In this document: piece by piece, positions 34,261-45,238 of the stretch | Position numbering within the stretch: position 1 is the stretch's first letter | Layout of the letters: every line of letters starts with the position of its first letter | DNA from: Mercurialis annua | Lineage: Eukaryota; Streptophyta; Magnoliopsida; Malpighiales; Euphorbiaceae | Assembly (NCBI RefSeq): GCF_937616625.2 | Contig: NC_065573.1 | Coordinates: 8,075,001-8,139,000 of the forward strand | DNA: 64,000 nt | Reading direction: 5' to 3' | Notes under the pieces: generated by a model | What the model was told of the DNA's origin: nothing | What the model saw: only the letters and a program-made list of their open reading frames with translations | Database searches by the model: none | Made by a program: the position numbers and the translations under genes

Positions 34261-35737
34261 CCTGCTTCGAGCTTTTCCAGCTGCAAGCACCTCCATTCAA
34301 ACAAAACACATATCCTGACTGTGATTTATAATCATCAATGTCAGTTTGGAAGCTAGCGTCTGTGTAACCCTTTACAATCAGCTCATCTTCCTGACCACCA
34401 TATAGCAAGAATGCATCCTTGGTTCTTCTCAAGTACTTAAGGATGTTCTTAACTGCTGCCCAGTGACTTTCACCTGGATTTGACTGGTATCTGCTCGTTG
34501 TACTCAAAGCATACGAGACATCAGGTCGAGTGCACAACATTGCGTACATGATAGATCCAATAGCAGAAGCATATGGAATCTTACTCATGCGGTCTCGCTC
34601 ATCCTGTGTCTTAGGACACTGAGTCTTGCTGAGATTTATGCCATGTGACACTGGCAAGAATCCTCTCTTGGAGTCTTGCATACTAAACCTGTTTAATACC
34701 TTATCAACATAAGTGCTTTGACTTAGGCCAATGAGTCTTCTAGATCTATCTCTATAGATCTTGATACCTAATATATAAGCAGCATCGCACAAGTCTTTCA
34801 TTGAAAAAAACTTCCCTAACCATGATTTAACATTTTGCAGTATGGGAATGTCGTTTCCAATGAGTAGTATGTCATCAACATAAAGCACTAAGAAAACAAT
34901 CGCGCTCCCACTAACCTTCTTGTACACACAAGGTTCATCTTCATTCTTGATGAATCCAAACTCTTTGATTGCTTCATCAAAACGAAGATTCCAACTCCAA
35001 GAAGCTTGCTTTAATCCATAAATGGATTTTTGAACCTTGCAAACCTTTCCAGAATTCTCTGGACTGGCAAAACCCTCAGGTTGTGTCATGTACACATCCT
35101 CAAGTAAGTTTCCATCCAGAAACGCTGTTTTGACATCCATTTGCCATATCTCATAGTCATAATATGCAGCTATGGCAAGAAGAATTCGAATGGATTTGAG
35201 CATAGCAACTGGTGAAAAAGTTTCATCATAGTCTATACCATGTATTTGTCTGAAACCTTTTGCAACTAGTCTTTTTTTATAGGTATTCACATTGCCATCC
35301 ATGTCAGTCTTCATTTTGAAGACCCATTTGCACCCAATGGTTTTTACACCATCCGTTGGGTCAATCAAGGTCCAAACTTGATTATCATACATGGATTGCA
35401 TTTCAGATCTCATGGCTTCGAGCCATTTTTCAGAGTCAGGACTATTTATGGCCTCTTGATAGGATGTGGGTTCTTCTTGATCCACAATCATCACATCATT
35501 GTTCTCAGTAATGAGAAATCCATATCTCATAGGATTATGACGTGTCCTATCAGACCTCCTTTGGCCTTGTGGTACTTGTACTGGTTCAACAATTGCTTGT
35601 TGATTCTTTTGGGGTTCCATACTTGGTACAATGCTACTTTGTGGTTCTTGAATTTCTTCAAGTTGTACTGTACTCCCACTGGTTCCTTTGGAAATAAATT
35701 CTCTTTCCAAAAAGACACCATTTCTAGCAACAAACAC
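34235..35737 (-). pseudogene. pol: Element E pol: copia reverse transcriptase and RNase H
   Basis: 500-residue frame. RT motifs: GCKWVFKMKTDMDG, RLVAKGFRQIHGIDYDETFSPV, IWQMDVKTAFLDGNL (catalytic Asp), SIYGLKQASWSW, and LYVDDILLIGND with the YVDD box intact. RNase H starts GYTDASFQTDIDDYKSQSGY. The frame ends at a stop in place of the Glu of the TTEAEY motif. Upstream it joins integrase at about 35740-35825 with frame damage. A recently active element by its overall integrity. Confidence 0.9.
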
Positions 35738-35825
35738 TTTGTTCTCATAAGCATTGTAGAAGTAATATACTTTAGTTTCTTTAGGATATCCTACAAAAAG
35801 GCATTTGTCAGATTTGGGTGCTAAT

Positions 35826-36440
35826 TTATCTTAGTCGCTTCACATAAGCTGGAGTTTTTCCAATCCATATCTCATATGGTGTCTTTTCAACTGCCTTTGA
35901 TGGAACTCTATTCAAAATGAATGCAGCGGTTTCTAAAGCATAACCCCAAAATGAGATTGGAAGATCAGTTTGACTCATCATTGATCGAACCATATCCAAT
36001 AGAGTTCGATTTCTCCGTTCAGACACACCATTCCATTGTGGCGTTCCAGGTGGAGTCAAATGAGAAACGATCCCACAATCTCTTAGATGATCTACAAATT
36101 CTTGGCTTAAATATTCACCACCTCGATCAGATCTTAGTATTTTAATATTTTTACCAAGTTGATTTTGTACTTCATTCTTAAATATTTTGAACTTTTCAAA
36201 AGATTCAGATTTATGCTTTATCAGATAAACATAACTATATCTACTGAGATCATCAGTAAAAGTAATGAAGTACTGAAATCCACCTCTAGCATTTGTACTT
36301 AATGGACCACATACATCTATATGTATAAGGCCCAATAAGCTTTTAGCTCTTTCACCTTGTCCAATAAAAGGTGTTTTTGTCATTTTGCCCACTAGACAAG
36401 ATTCACATGTTTCAAATGATTCATAATCAAATGAATTCAA
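35826..36440 (-). pseudogene. pol: Element E pol: copia integrase core
   Basis: The finger cysteines (CESCLVGKMTK) are followed by the core: HIDVCGPLST (first Asp), LRSDRGGEYLS (second Asp), NGVSERRNRTLLDM (Glu). All three catalytic residues are present. The HHCC finger's histidine part (LWHCRLGHINEKRI) lies in the previous fragment beyond a stop at 36462-36464. The downstream frame ends at about 35826 after YVKRLR. Confidence 0.88.
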
Positions 36441-36461
36441 AAGTCCATCTCTTTGAAGTTT

Positions 36462-36776
36462 TTATATGCGTTTCTCATTTATATGGCCTAAACGACAATG
36501 CCAGAGATAAGTAGAGTTTAAATCATTTGACTTAAACTTCTTAGTATTGATGTTATAGATTGATTTTTCATTAGTGTCTTCTACATTTAAAATATAAAGA
36601 CCACTACTGCGTGGAACATATCCATAAAGAATGTTATTATGCGAAATACTGCATTTATTATTCCTAATAATAAATTCAAAACCATCCTTGTCCAAACAAG
36701 AAACAGAAATAATATTCCTACACATGGTAGGTACATAATAACAATTATTCAAAGATAAAATAAGTCCACTAGGCAA
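36462..36776 (-). pseudogene. pol: Element E: protease end and integrase finger start
   Basis: 104-residue frame: LNNCYYVPTMCRNIISVSCL is typical of the region after copia protease, and LWHCRLGHINEKRI is the H-H half of the integrase finger. A frameshift at about 36776 separates it from gag-protease, and a stop at 36462-36464 from the integrase core. Confidence 0.82.
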
Positions 36777-37819
36777 AATAACTCATAAGTCCCTACAGCT
36801 AAAGCAGCAACTCTTGCTCCATTGCCAACTCGTAGGTCCACTTCGCCGTTTGTCAAACTTCTACTCCTTTTGAGACCCTGCACATTAGTACAAATGTGAG
36901 ATCCAGATCCAGTATCTAATACCCATGAATCAGAAGTAGAAAGATTAATTTCTATAACATGAATACCTGAAGTGGTAGTCTCACTACCCTTGTTCTTCTT
37001 CAGATCATCCATATATTTCTTGCAATTCCTTTTCCAATGTCCAGGTTCCTTGCAGAAAAAGCAAGTTCCTTCCTTTGGCGGTTTTGCTTTGGGTTCATTC
37101 TTGGTCTTGGGCTTGGACTTGGGCTTAGACTTCTTGAAAGCCTTTCTCTTGCCCTTACCAGACCTTTTCATACCCTTTCCCTTGTTGACCATAAGAACAT
37201 CCTTAATCTCATTCTTGATGTTCTTTTCAGCAGTTTGAAGCATCCCATGCAACTCTGTGATAGTCTTCTCCATATTATGCATATTGAAGTTCATGATGAA
37301 ACCATCATAAGCCTCAGGCAAAGATTGGAGAACAATGTCTGTAGCCAACTCTTGGGCAATTGGGAGACCGAGCCTGTCTAAATGTTCAAGATGACCCTTC
37401 ATCTTCAAAACATGAGGACTAACTGAGCCGCTAGTAGTCAACTTGCAAGAAAGCAAATCCTTGATGGTATTGAACCTTTCAATTCTTGCTCTCTCTTGGA
37501 ACATTTCCATGAGATCAGTAATCATGGTGTTCGCATCCAACTCCATCATTTGCTTTTGGAGTTCATTCTCCATGCATCCAAGCATAATGCAAGTGACATC
37601 AGTAGAGTCGTTGAGATGCTTCGTATAAGCATCCCTTTGAGCTCTAGTAGCAGCATGAGCTGGTTCCTCAGGGAGGGGTTGATCAAGGATATATTCCTTT
37701 CTTTCTTGCCTAAGAACAATTCTTAGATTTCTGTACCAGTCCACAAAGTTAGTGCCATTGAGCTTATCCTTCTCAAGGATTGATCGCACTGATAAAGTAT
37801 GTGTATTGTTTGTAGCCAT
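36749..37819 (-). pseudogene. gag: Element E gag and protease
   Basis: Natural start MATNNTHTLSVRSILEKDKL at about 37819; the longer frame to 37876 adds an unlikely hydrophobic leader. Gag domain of the UBN2/Retrotran_gag type (NFVDWYRNLRIVLRQERKEY), a basic Lys-rich tract, the knuckle CFFCKEPGHWKRNC (CX2CX4HX4C), then protease with SWVLDTGSGSHIC (DTG active site). The frame is lost after VGTYELF near 36776. Confidence 0.87.
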
Positions 37820-38545
37820 CTCTACAACAATAAATATACAAGTAGCATTTAATAAAAGGCATAATAAAATTCCCACAACATATATCCATAATTCATGTAA
37901 AAACCCTTAATGATAATTTCAACAATTCAAAAATAATAGTGGGACAAGATCCATATTTCACCCTACTTCAAGTAAGCTTTGGCTTATCACTTTAAGTGTG
38001 GTTTATTTAGGTAGGTAACACTTCACCAATTACATCTCATGCAATTCTTGAACATAGAATATTAACATCACATGTAATCTTGATATTCTATCTTATACCC
38101 TAAGTTCAAAACTATTTTGATAACCTAGTTAAGTCTAACATAATCAAACATATGGATATCACTTTTATCCAACTTATCATACTTAGATGACTTTATACAT
38201 CATGCTTTGGCATAGCCTATACATAGCAATCTAAGTCTTGATAAGTATTATTACAGTGGGAGGTATATGGAAGACTTAATATTAAATAAGGGTTAGTTAT
38301 TTATCCTATTTAGTTATCCTATCTTATCACATATAAAATAATCATGCAAAGCATATAACCAATAAGATAAACATTAAAAACATATTATTTCACTATTTTA
38401 AATCATATTTAACATCAATCACATAAATATGTTATTCATGATAATTTAAATCATATTTAAAAATTATCATTTAAAGTATTAAAATAAAATACATGACAAA
38501 AACACGCTGGCTTAAAAGGATAACGGTCCTTAATGGGGTGTATCA
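37820..38545 (-). other. Element E leader and flank, no gene
   Basis: About 725 AT-rich bases upstream of E gag. No LTR terminus and no initiator-Met primer motif are visible. Either an unusually long leader or the remains of a rearranged 5' end. Confidence 0.5.
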
Positions 38546-38555
38546 GCAGGGTCCA

Positions 38556-38630
38556 AGGGGCGCGGCCCCTTGGCGGGGTCTGGGGGCAGCGCCTCTGGCG
38601 GGGTCCGGGGGCAGAGCCCCAGGCGGTGGT
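38556..38630. repeat. GC-rich hairpin-forming repeats at the E/B junction
   Basis: Three variants of a GGCGGGGTCYGGGGGCAGMGCC-like unit, with GGGGC/GCCCC self-complementarity, in otherwise AT-rich sequence. It marks the right boundary of E, immediately before gypsy gag sequence resumes (gtcccgcgtcctgaaccac). Confidence 0.75.
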
Positions 38631-39130
38631 CCCGCGTCCTGAACCACAATTACTCCCACTGTACCCGCGTCCTGAACCACGGTTACTCCCACTGCTACTA
38701 GAACTGTACGGAGAACTCCTAGTACTATGCCTCCCCTTGTTGTGAGTACGGCGACTCCCCCTATTAGCCTGAGAAGAGCCACTGTAGTAGTTTCCACTAC
38801 TGTGCTGCGCTGGGGCCTGCTGCCACCCATACCAGCTACAGCACCAGCCTGAGGTTGTTGTTGCTGCGCTAACTGACCCAGTACAGTACACTGATTCTGC
38901 AGCACATTCGGTGCCTGAACACCTGCTGCACCACGTCCTCTAGCTCCACCTCTACCAGCACCAGCTCCTCTGCCTCTACCAGCACCTCTACCTCTGCCAG
39001 CACCTCTACCTGTACCACGTCCATCATTTGCCTGAACTGGTGGTACGTTCTGATCGACTTCCATGGAAATCGCATCATCAGCCTTAGCTTCTTGCTCTGC
39101 CGCAGCACGAGCACGAACAACGTTTTCCAT
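38631..39130 (-). pseudogene. gag: Element B gag, N-terminal half with internal deletion
   Basis: Starts MENVVRARAAAEQEAKADD at 39130, then the basic GRGRGAGRGRG tract and Gln-rich stretch. After QPQAGAVAGMGG it jumps to SRPQRSTVVETTTV, skipping the capsid part present in C (LAGVDHIPTDREVV onward), near 38825. The piece 38634-38822 repeats the pre-knuckle sequence that also occurs left of E at about 31755-31925, so this side of E is not a simple continuation of the other. Confidence 0.82.
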
Positions 39131-39425
39131 ATCCTAAATATTGAACAATAACAATTTAAATAACACATAATTCATACCCAAGTATGAAACAAACAAGTAA
39201 CAGTTAAGATTTCCCGAGAAATCAACATCATTAAAATGTTCACCCAAGTGAAATAACAGCAACTATCAAAAGCATTAATCAACATATAATGACCGACTCA
39301 ACGCAATCCTATTGGTGTAGGCAGAATGTTTTAAAAATCAAAAGATGACGTTTTTAAAGACATGACAGAAACCTATATAGCAAGCAATTGGCCTTGGTTT
39401 GAAACCAAAGCTCTAATACCAAGTT
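39131..39425 (-). other. Element B leader and primer-binding site
   Basis: Leader of about 280 bases, shorter than in A and C because a stretch near 39380 is missing. The primer site at 39410-39421 reads TGGTATTAGAGC on the minus strand, one base off the initiator-Met type. Confidence 0.75.
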
Positions 39426-42382
39426 TTTCACGACCCATTTTCATGAATCGCGACCGACGCTAGGGTATGGGTAATGTAGTACCAAAACCCGTAGCTAACC
39501 TTTCAATTAACATACAAACACATAAACCTGCAGAAAACCAATGCTCGGGGACAACCAAGACTTCAGCCTAAATCTAGCAGTTATAATATTCAGCAATTAA
39601 AATATAACATGCTTTCCGATATTGGGTTGTAAATAGGCATAACATAAATAATCCTGAATAATCATATAACATGCCAAAGCAATATAACTAGTCGGACCAA
39701 TCCGAAAAACAACTGTAATAATTATAAAGACGTCTAGTCAACTACTGCGGTCTAAGAATAAAATACTTTGATAGTTCTACTAAAATAAATGGAACCTCCG
39801 AGGAAAAGTAAATGCGGATATCACCCAACTCTGTCAGAACATAACCCTGGGAAAAATTGGAAAAACAACGGGGTCAGATATACTGAGATGAGTTTATACC
39901 ACTATCTACATTTATTAAGTGGAAAACCTTTTAATCCGTTTAAAACATTTAATAATGATATTACGAATAATAGTTGGAACCCTAATCCACAATTCTAAAT
40001 AAATAACACAATCCAATAGGCCTGGTCCCGAGAGCTGAGCTACACCGAGTTACCACTGACCACACTTTACCATATCCAGAGTCCCGAGAGCTGTGCTACA
40101 CCGAGTTACTTTATTTGGTCCTGAGAGCTATGCTCACACCGAGTTACCACATTTCCATAATTACCTTACTCAGATCATTACCGGTGCGCACGCAGTCCTA
40201 ATGATGCCCATTATGTAGCATGTTCCAACTAAGAGCCATAATATAAAAACAGTTCGCAATATACGTACAATATATATATATATTTAATATTAAAATAACA
40301 AATTACTTAATAAAGCGGTAAATAGTAAGTACAAACTCACTGCTTGCTAATCCACGTGATAACCGGCAAGCAACTAATCCTGGTTCGCCTCTGAAGCACG
40401 AACATTAGATGAGTCTAGACAAATAAAATAATTATTAAAAACAGACCCTAACTCTAGAGAGTACTAGACACCACATAGGACTAGCACAAATAACACGTCG
40501 GAATTAAATAATCCAGAACAACACAACAATACCCAAAAGGTAACAATGCACAATTATTACAAGTCTATTGAGTTCTCGCTTAAAATCCGATTTACAAATA
40601 TTATTTAATAATCTTTAAATAGTTACTAATTTCCAAATAGTGGGTTAGCCGAGTTACCACTAACTACCAAGCTAACCTCACTTGTCGGCTGACCCAAGTC
40701 TAACCCGACCCAAACATTTATCAAATATAAACCCGAGTTTATATTTATAAAATAATTCGATAAAATAATAATCCATTTTAAAAGCAGAACTCAATAACTT
40801 CAATTCCAAGAAACCCAAGTTACAACCTAAAAATCTAACCATTTTAAGTTTATAGAAGTTTAGGGACTAAACTGTACTTTAGCCAATTAGGGACTAAATT
40901 GTACTTTAGCCAATTTAATATTTAAAATCAAATTAATTACCTTTGTTTATAATTAATACAAAATATAAAGTTACTAATAAAAAACTTACCTAAATCAGTT
41001 ATAAAAACGCTCAGGGGCTAAATTGTAATTTAGCCATTTAAATTTCAAAACCCAAAATAATTCCCCGAGTAATTATATCAACTTAATTATGACTTATAAT
41101 TTTACCAATCATAATCAAAACATTCGCAAAGGTTATTATTGAAACAAATGTCACAGTTTAACTTAAGGGTTTAATTGTTTTAACCAAAACACTTTGGTGA
41201 TCAAACTGAGCAACCGACCATCCTTTCCATTTAAAAACCCATCAACCCGCCAAGCCTAAAAGAATCATAAGGCAAAACACCATTTTCTTTTCCTAGCTAC
41301 TGCATACTTTTAAATCAAGAACTAAACTCCCAAAACTTAATCAATTAATCAAGATTACAATCAATCCATATCATTAATCATAATCTAACAATAACACAAA
41401 TCACAAACCATTGAAGCAGTGACAAGACGAACACAAAAATACGTCCATGGAGCCGAGATTGAATACCATAAACACAAAACCGAAACAAACGTTTTAATTA
41501 ATTAACAACTAACATGCCGAGCTATTCTTGATCACTGACATAACAAAATCATCGCCAAACAAAGCAAATCCAATCGGCAGTAGCGGATCGTCATGAAAAC
41601 AGACCATACAAGTTAAGAACGGAAACCGTACGGCGATTGGAACGAGGTCGATTACGTACCGTTCAACGAAAACAAGATGGGGGAACGTAGAGAATCGAGT
41701 CTACAATCTCTGGGATCAAACGATTTGGATTTCGATCAAGAAACGAAAGAGAACGAATAAATTTACTGAATGTTGTTCATAAGCCAAAATCTGAAATCAA
41801 AAGATAACACCACTTACCGGGGCAGCAGGTTTGAGTGATGATTCCGGCTTCGTTTCTCAGAGAATGAACAAAGGAATGGAGGATAGGGTTTGTCTGCCGT
41901 ATGGGGAAAAGGTTAGGGTAAAAAGTTACGTATTTAAAGGCTTCGGAAAAAGAAATAATGAAGCCCGAAAGTACCCCCTCCGCAGGTCTAAAGCTGGTCT
42001 CAAACGAGACCAGCAAAAAGGCCTTGGTTCTTGTTGGAGAACCGAGTTCTCGAACGAGAACATAGCCTTTCAACACAGGTCTCGTTCGAGACCTGGGTTG
42101 GAACAAACGGCCCTTGGGCCAAATCTCTTGGTTCTCGTTCGAGAATTTGAGTTCTCGAACGAGAACACAAGATTTCAACACAGGTCTCGTTCGAGACCTG
42201 TGTTGGATCAAACGGGAATTGGCTTGAGCCAATTCCCTTGGGCCGAAAATGATGATTTGGTGTCTTGGGCCCAATATAATTAACTCAAACCGACATGAAA
42301 CGAGATACCAAACCTAAAATTTTACATCGAAACACCACCGGAAACTCGTAGGAAATTATCAAAAATTATACGGGTTATTACA
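39426..42382 (-). repeat. Element B 5' LTR
   Basis: Complete apart from terminal TG mutated to tt (tttcacgaccc). Ends at 42382 followed by CGTTT. Carries 5'-type diagnostic bases: gaaacaaatgtcacagttt (about 41141), tagctactgc (41293), aaattgtaattt (about 41022), caccaccgga (42331). The palindrome array is at about 41993-42235. Confidence 0.92.
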
Positions 42383-45238
42383 CGTTTACAAACACTATGA
42401 AATAAATCCAAACTTTTAACTCTTTTAGCAATGTAGGCCAAACGTTTCCAAAGGCTACGAAACAAATCCAACCGTTTCACCTTTTTAGCAATTTATGCCA
42501 AACATTTACAAACGTTACGAAACAAATCCAAGCGTTTCACCTTTTTAGCAATTTAAGCCAAACATTTACAAACGTTACGACATAAATCTAAGCGTTTCAC
42601 CTTTTTAGCCATTTGAGCCAAACGTATACAAACGTTACGACACAAATCTAAGAGTTTCACCTTTTTAGCAATTTAAGCCAAACGTTAACAAATGTTACGA
42701 AACAAATCCAAACATTTCACCTTTTTAGCGATTTAAGCCAAATGTTTACCTATGGTACGAAACGAAATCCAAACGTTTCAACTTTTTAGCGATTTAACCC
42801 AAACATTTACAAACATTACGAAACAAATCCAAATCTTTCCCCTTTTTTGGAAATTAAGCCAAAGGTTTACAAACGTTACAAAACAAATCCAAAGGTTTCA
42901 CCTTTTGAGCGATTTAAGCAAAACATTTATAAACGTTACGAAACAAATCCAAACGTTTCACCTTTTTAGCGATTTAACCCAAACGTTTACAAACATTACG
43001 AAACAAATCCACACGTTTTGCCTTTTTAGCAATTTAAGCCGAACGTTTACAAACGTTACGAAACCAATGCAAACGTTTCCCCTTTTTTGCAATTTAAGCA
43101 AAACGTTTACAAACGTTACGAAACAAAACCAAACGTTTAAAACGTTACGAAATAAATCAAAACGTTTCACATTTTTTGCGATTTAAGCCAAACCTTTACC
43201 AACGTTACGAAACAAAACCAAGTGTTTCACCTTTTTAGCAATTTAACCAAAACTCTTACAAATGATAAAAAAACATATCCAAGCGTTTCACCTTTTTAGC
43301 AATTTAAGCCAAACGTTTACAAACTTTCCGAAACAAATCCAAGCGTTTCACATTTTTAGGAATTTAAGCCAAACGTTTACAAACGTTACGAAACTAATCG
43401 AAATGTTTCACCTTTTCAACGATTTAAGCCGAACGTTTACAAACGTTACGAAGCAAAACCAAACGTTTCACCTTTCAATTTAAACAAAAAGTATACAAAC
43501 GTTACGAAAAAAATTCAAACGTTTCCCCTTTTTAGCGATATAAGCCAAACGTTTAAAACGTTACGAAACAAATCCAAACGTGTCACCTTTTTATCTATTT
43601 AAGCCAAACGTTTACGAACGGTACGAAACAAATCCAAACGTTCCACCTTTTTAGCGATTTAAGCCAAACATTTACAAACACTATGAAATAAATCCAAACG
43701 TTACACTTTTTTAGCAATGTAGGCCAAACGTTTCCAAAGGTTACGAAACAAATCCAACCGTTTCACCTTTTTAGCAATTTATGCCAAACGTTTACAAACG
43801 TTACGAAACAAATCCAAGTGTTTCACCTTTTTAGCAATTTAAGCAAAACATTTACAAACGTTACGACACAAATCTAAACGTTTCACCCTTTTAGCCATTT
43901 GAGCCAAACATTACGACACAAATCTAAGAGTTTCACCTTTTTAGCAATTTAAGCCAAACGTTAACAAATGTTACGAAACAAATCCAAACATTTCACCTTT
44001 TTAGCGATTTAAGCCAAACGTTTACCTACGGTACGAAACAAAATCCAAACGTTTCAACTTTTTAGCGATTTAACCCAAACGTTTACAAACATTACGAAAC
44101 AAATCTAAATCTTTCCCCTTTTTTGGGAATTAAGCCAAAGGTTTACAAACGTTATAAAACAAATCCAAAGGTTTCACATTTTTAGCGATTTAAGCAAAAC
44201 GTTTATAAACGTTACGAAACAAATCCAAACGTTTCACCTTTTTAGCGATTTAACCCAAACGTTTACAAACATTACGAAACAAATCCACACGTTTCGCCTT
44301 TTCAGCAATTTAAGCCGAACGTTTGCAAAACGTTACGAAACCAATGCAAACGTTTCCTCTTTTAGCAATTTAAGCAAAACGTTTACAAACGTTACGAAAA
44401 AAACCAAACGTTTAAAACATTACGAAATAAATCAAAACGTTTTACATTTTTTGCGATTTAAGCCAAACCTTTACCAACGTTACGAAACAAAACCAAGTGT
44501 TTCACCTTTTTAGCAATTTAACCAAAACTCTTACAAACGATACAAAACATATCAAAGCGTTTCACCTTTTTAGCAATTTAAGCCAAACGTTTACAAACGT
44601 TCCGAAACAAATCCAAGCGTTTTACATTTTTAGGAATTTAAGCCAAACGTTTACAAACGTTACGAAACTAATCGAAATGTTTCACCTTTTCAGCGATTTA
44701 AGCCGAACGTTTACAAACGTTACGAAGCAAAACCAAACGTTTCACCTTTCAATTTAAACAAAAAATATACAAACGTTACGGAAAAAATCCAAACGTGTTC
44801 CCTTTTTAGCGATTTAAGCCAAACGTTTAAAACGTTAAGAAACAAATCCAAACGTGTCACGTTTTTAGCGATTTATGCAAAACGTTTACAGACATCACGA
44901 AACAAATCCAAACGTTTCACCTTCGTAGCGATTGAAGCCAAACGTTACGAAACAAGTCCAAACGTTTAACATTTTTAGCAATTTAAGCCAAACGTTTACA
45001 AACGTTACCAAAGAAAAACCAAGTGTTTCACCTTTTTAGCAATTTAAGCCAAACGTTTACAAACGTAACGAAACAAATCCAAGCGTTTCACCTTTTTAGC
45101 AATTTAATCCAAACGTTTACAAACGTTTCGAAACAAATCCAAACATTTTAACTTTTTAGCGAATTAAGCAAAACGTTTACAAACAGTACGAAACAAATCT
45201 AAACGTTCCACCTTTTTAGCGATTTAAGCCAAACGTTT
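42383..45238. repeat. 60-bp satellite array, segment 2
   Basis: Same monomer and same higher-order layout as 22633-25450. Higher-order units begin at 42383 and about 43669 (ttttagcaatgtaggcc markers), and the array ends with ttccacctttttagcgattt and aagccaaacgttt at the left end of C, matching the left flank of B. No gene. Confidence 0.95.

Larger units (their letters stand above)
32320..38630 (-). mobile_element. Element E: Ty1/copia element, truncated (5' LTR missing)
   Basis: Order on the minus strand: leader, Gag with CCHC knuckle, protease, integrase, RT, RNase H, polypurine tract, 3' LTR (32320-33875). Integrase before RT makes it Ty1/copia. No second LTR and no primer site are visible between the gag start (about 37819) and the resumption of gypsy sequence (about 38630), so the 5' end is lost. 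The gypsy sequence on the two sides is from different gag positions and no target duplication matches GACCC at 32315-32319. Confidence 0.88.
25451..42382 (-). mobile_element. Element B: Ty3/gypsy chromovirus, same family as A, broken by copia element E
   Basis: 3' LTR 25451-28450, internal region 28451-39425, 5' LTR 39426-42382. Target duplication CGTTT at 25446-25450 and 42383-42387. The internal region is interrupted by E, and the gag pieces on its two sides do not join cleanly. Pol has several stops, an altered RT active site and a large deletion. Confidence 0.92.

Noticed and set aside
37876..38545. A second LTR or a primer-binding site for element E upstream of its gag
   Set aside because: No TG...CA end matching 32320-33875 and no TGGTATCAGAGC-like motif can be seen. 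The 5' end appears lost.
39789..39998. A 69-codon ORF (MEPPRKSKCGYHPTL) recurring in three A-family LTRs (also 45602, 53924)
   Set aside because: Recurs only because the LTRs are copies. It is broken in A's and B's other LTRs, has no domain, and lies in noncoding LTR sequence.
25446..45238. Sequence-specific targeting of chromovirus integration to CGTTT in the satellite as the cause of the shared site
   Set aside because: Shared higher-order flanks and the LTR grouping by side fit duplication of one insertion better. Targeting remains possible for the original event.
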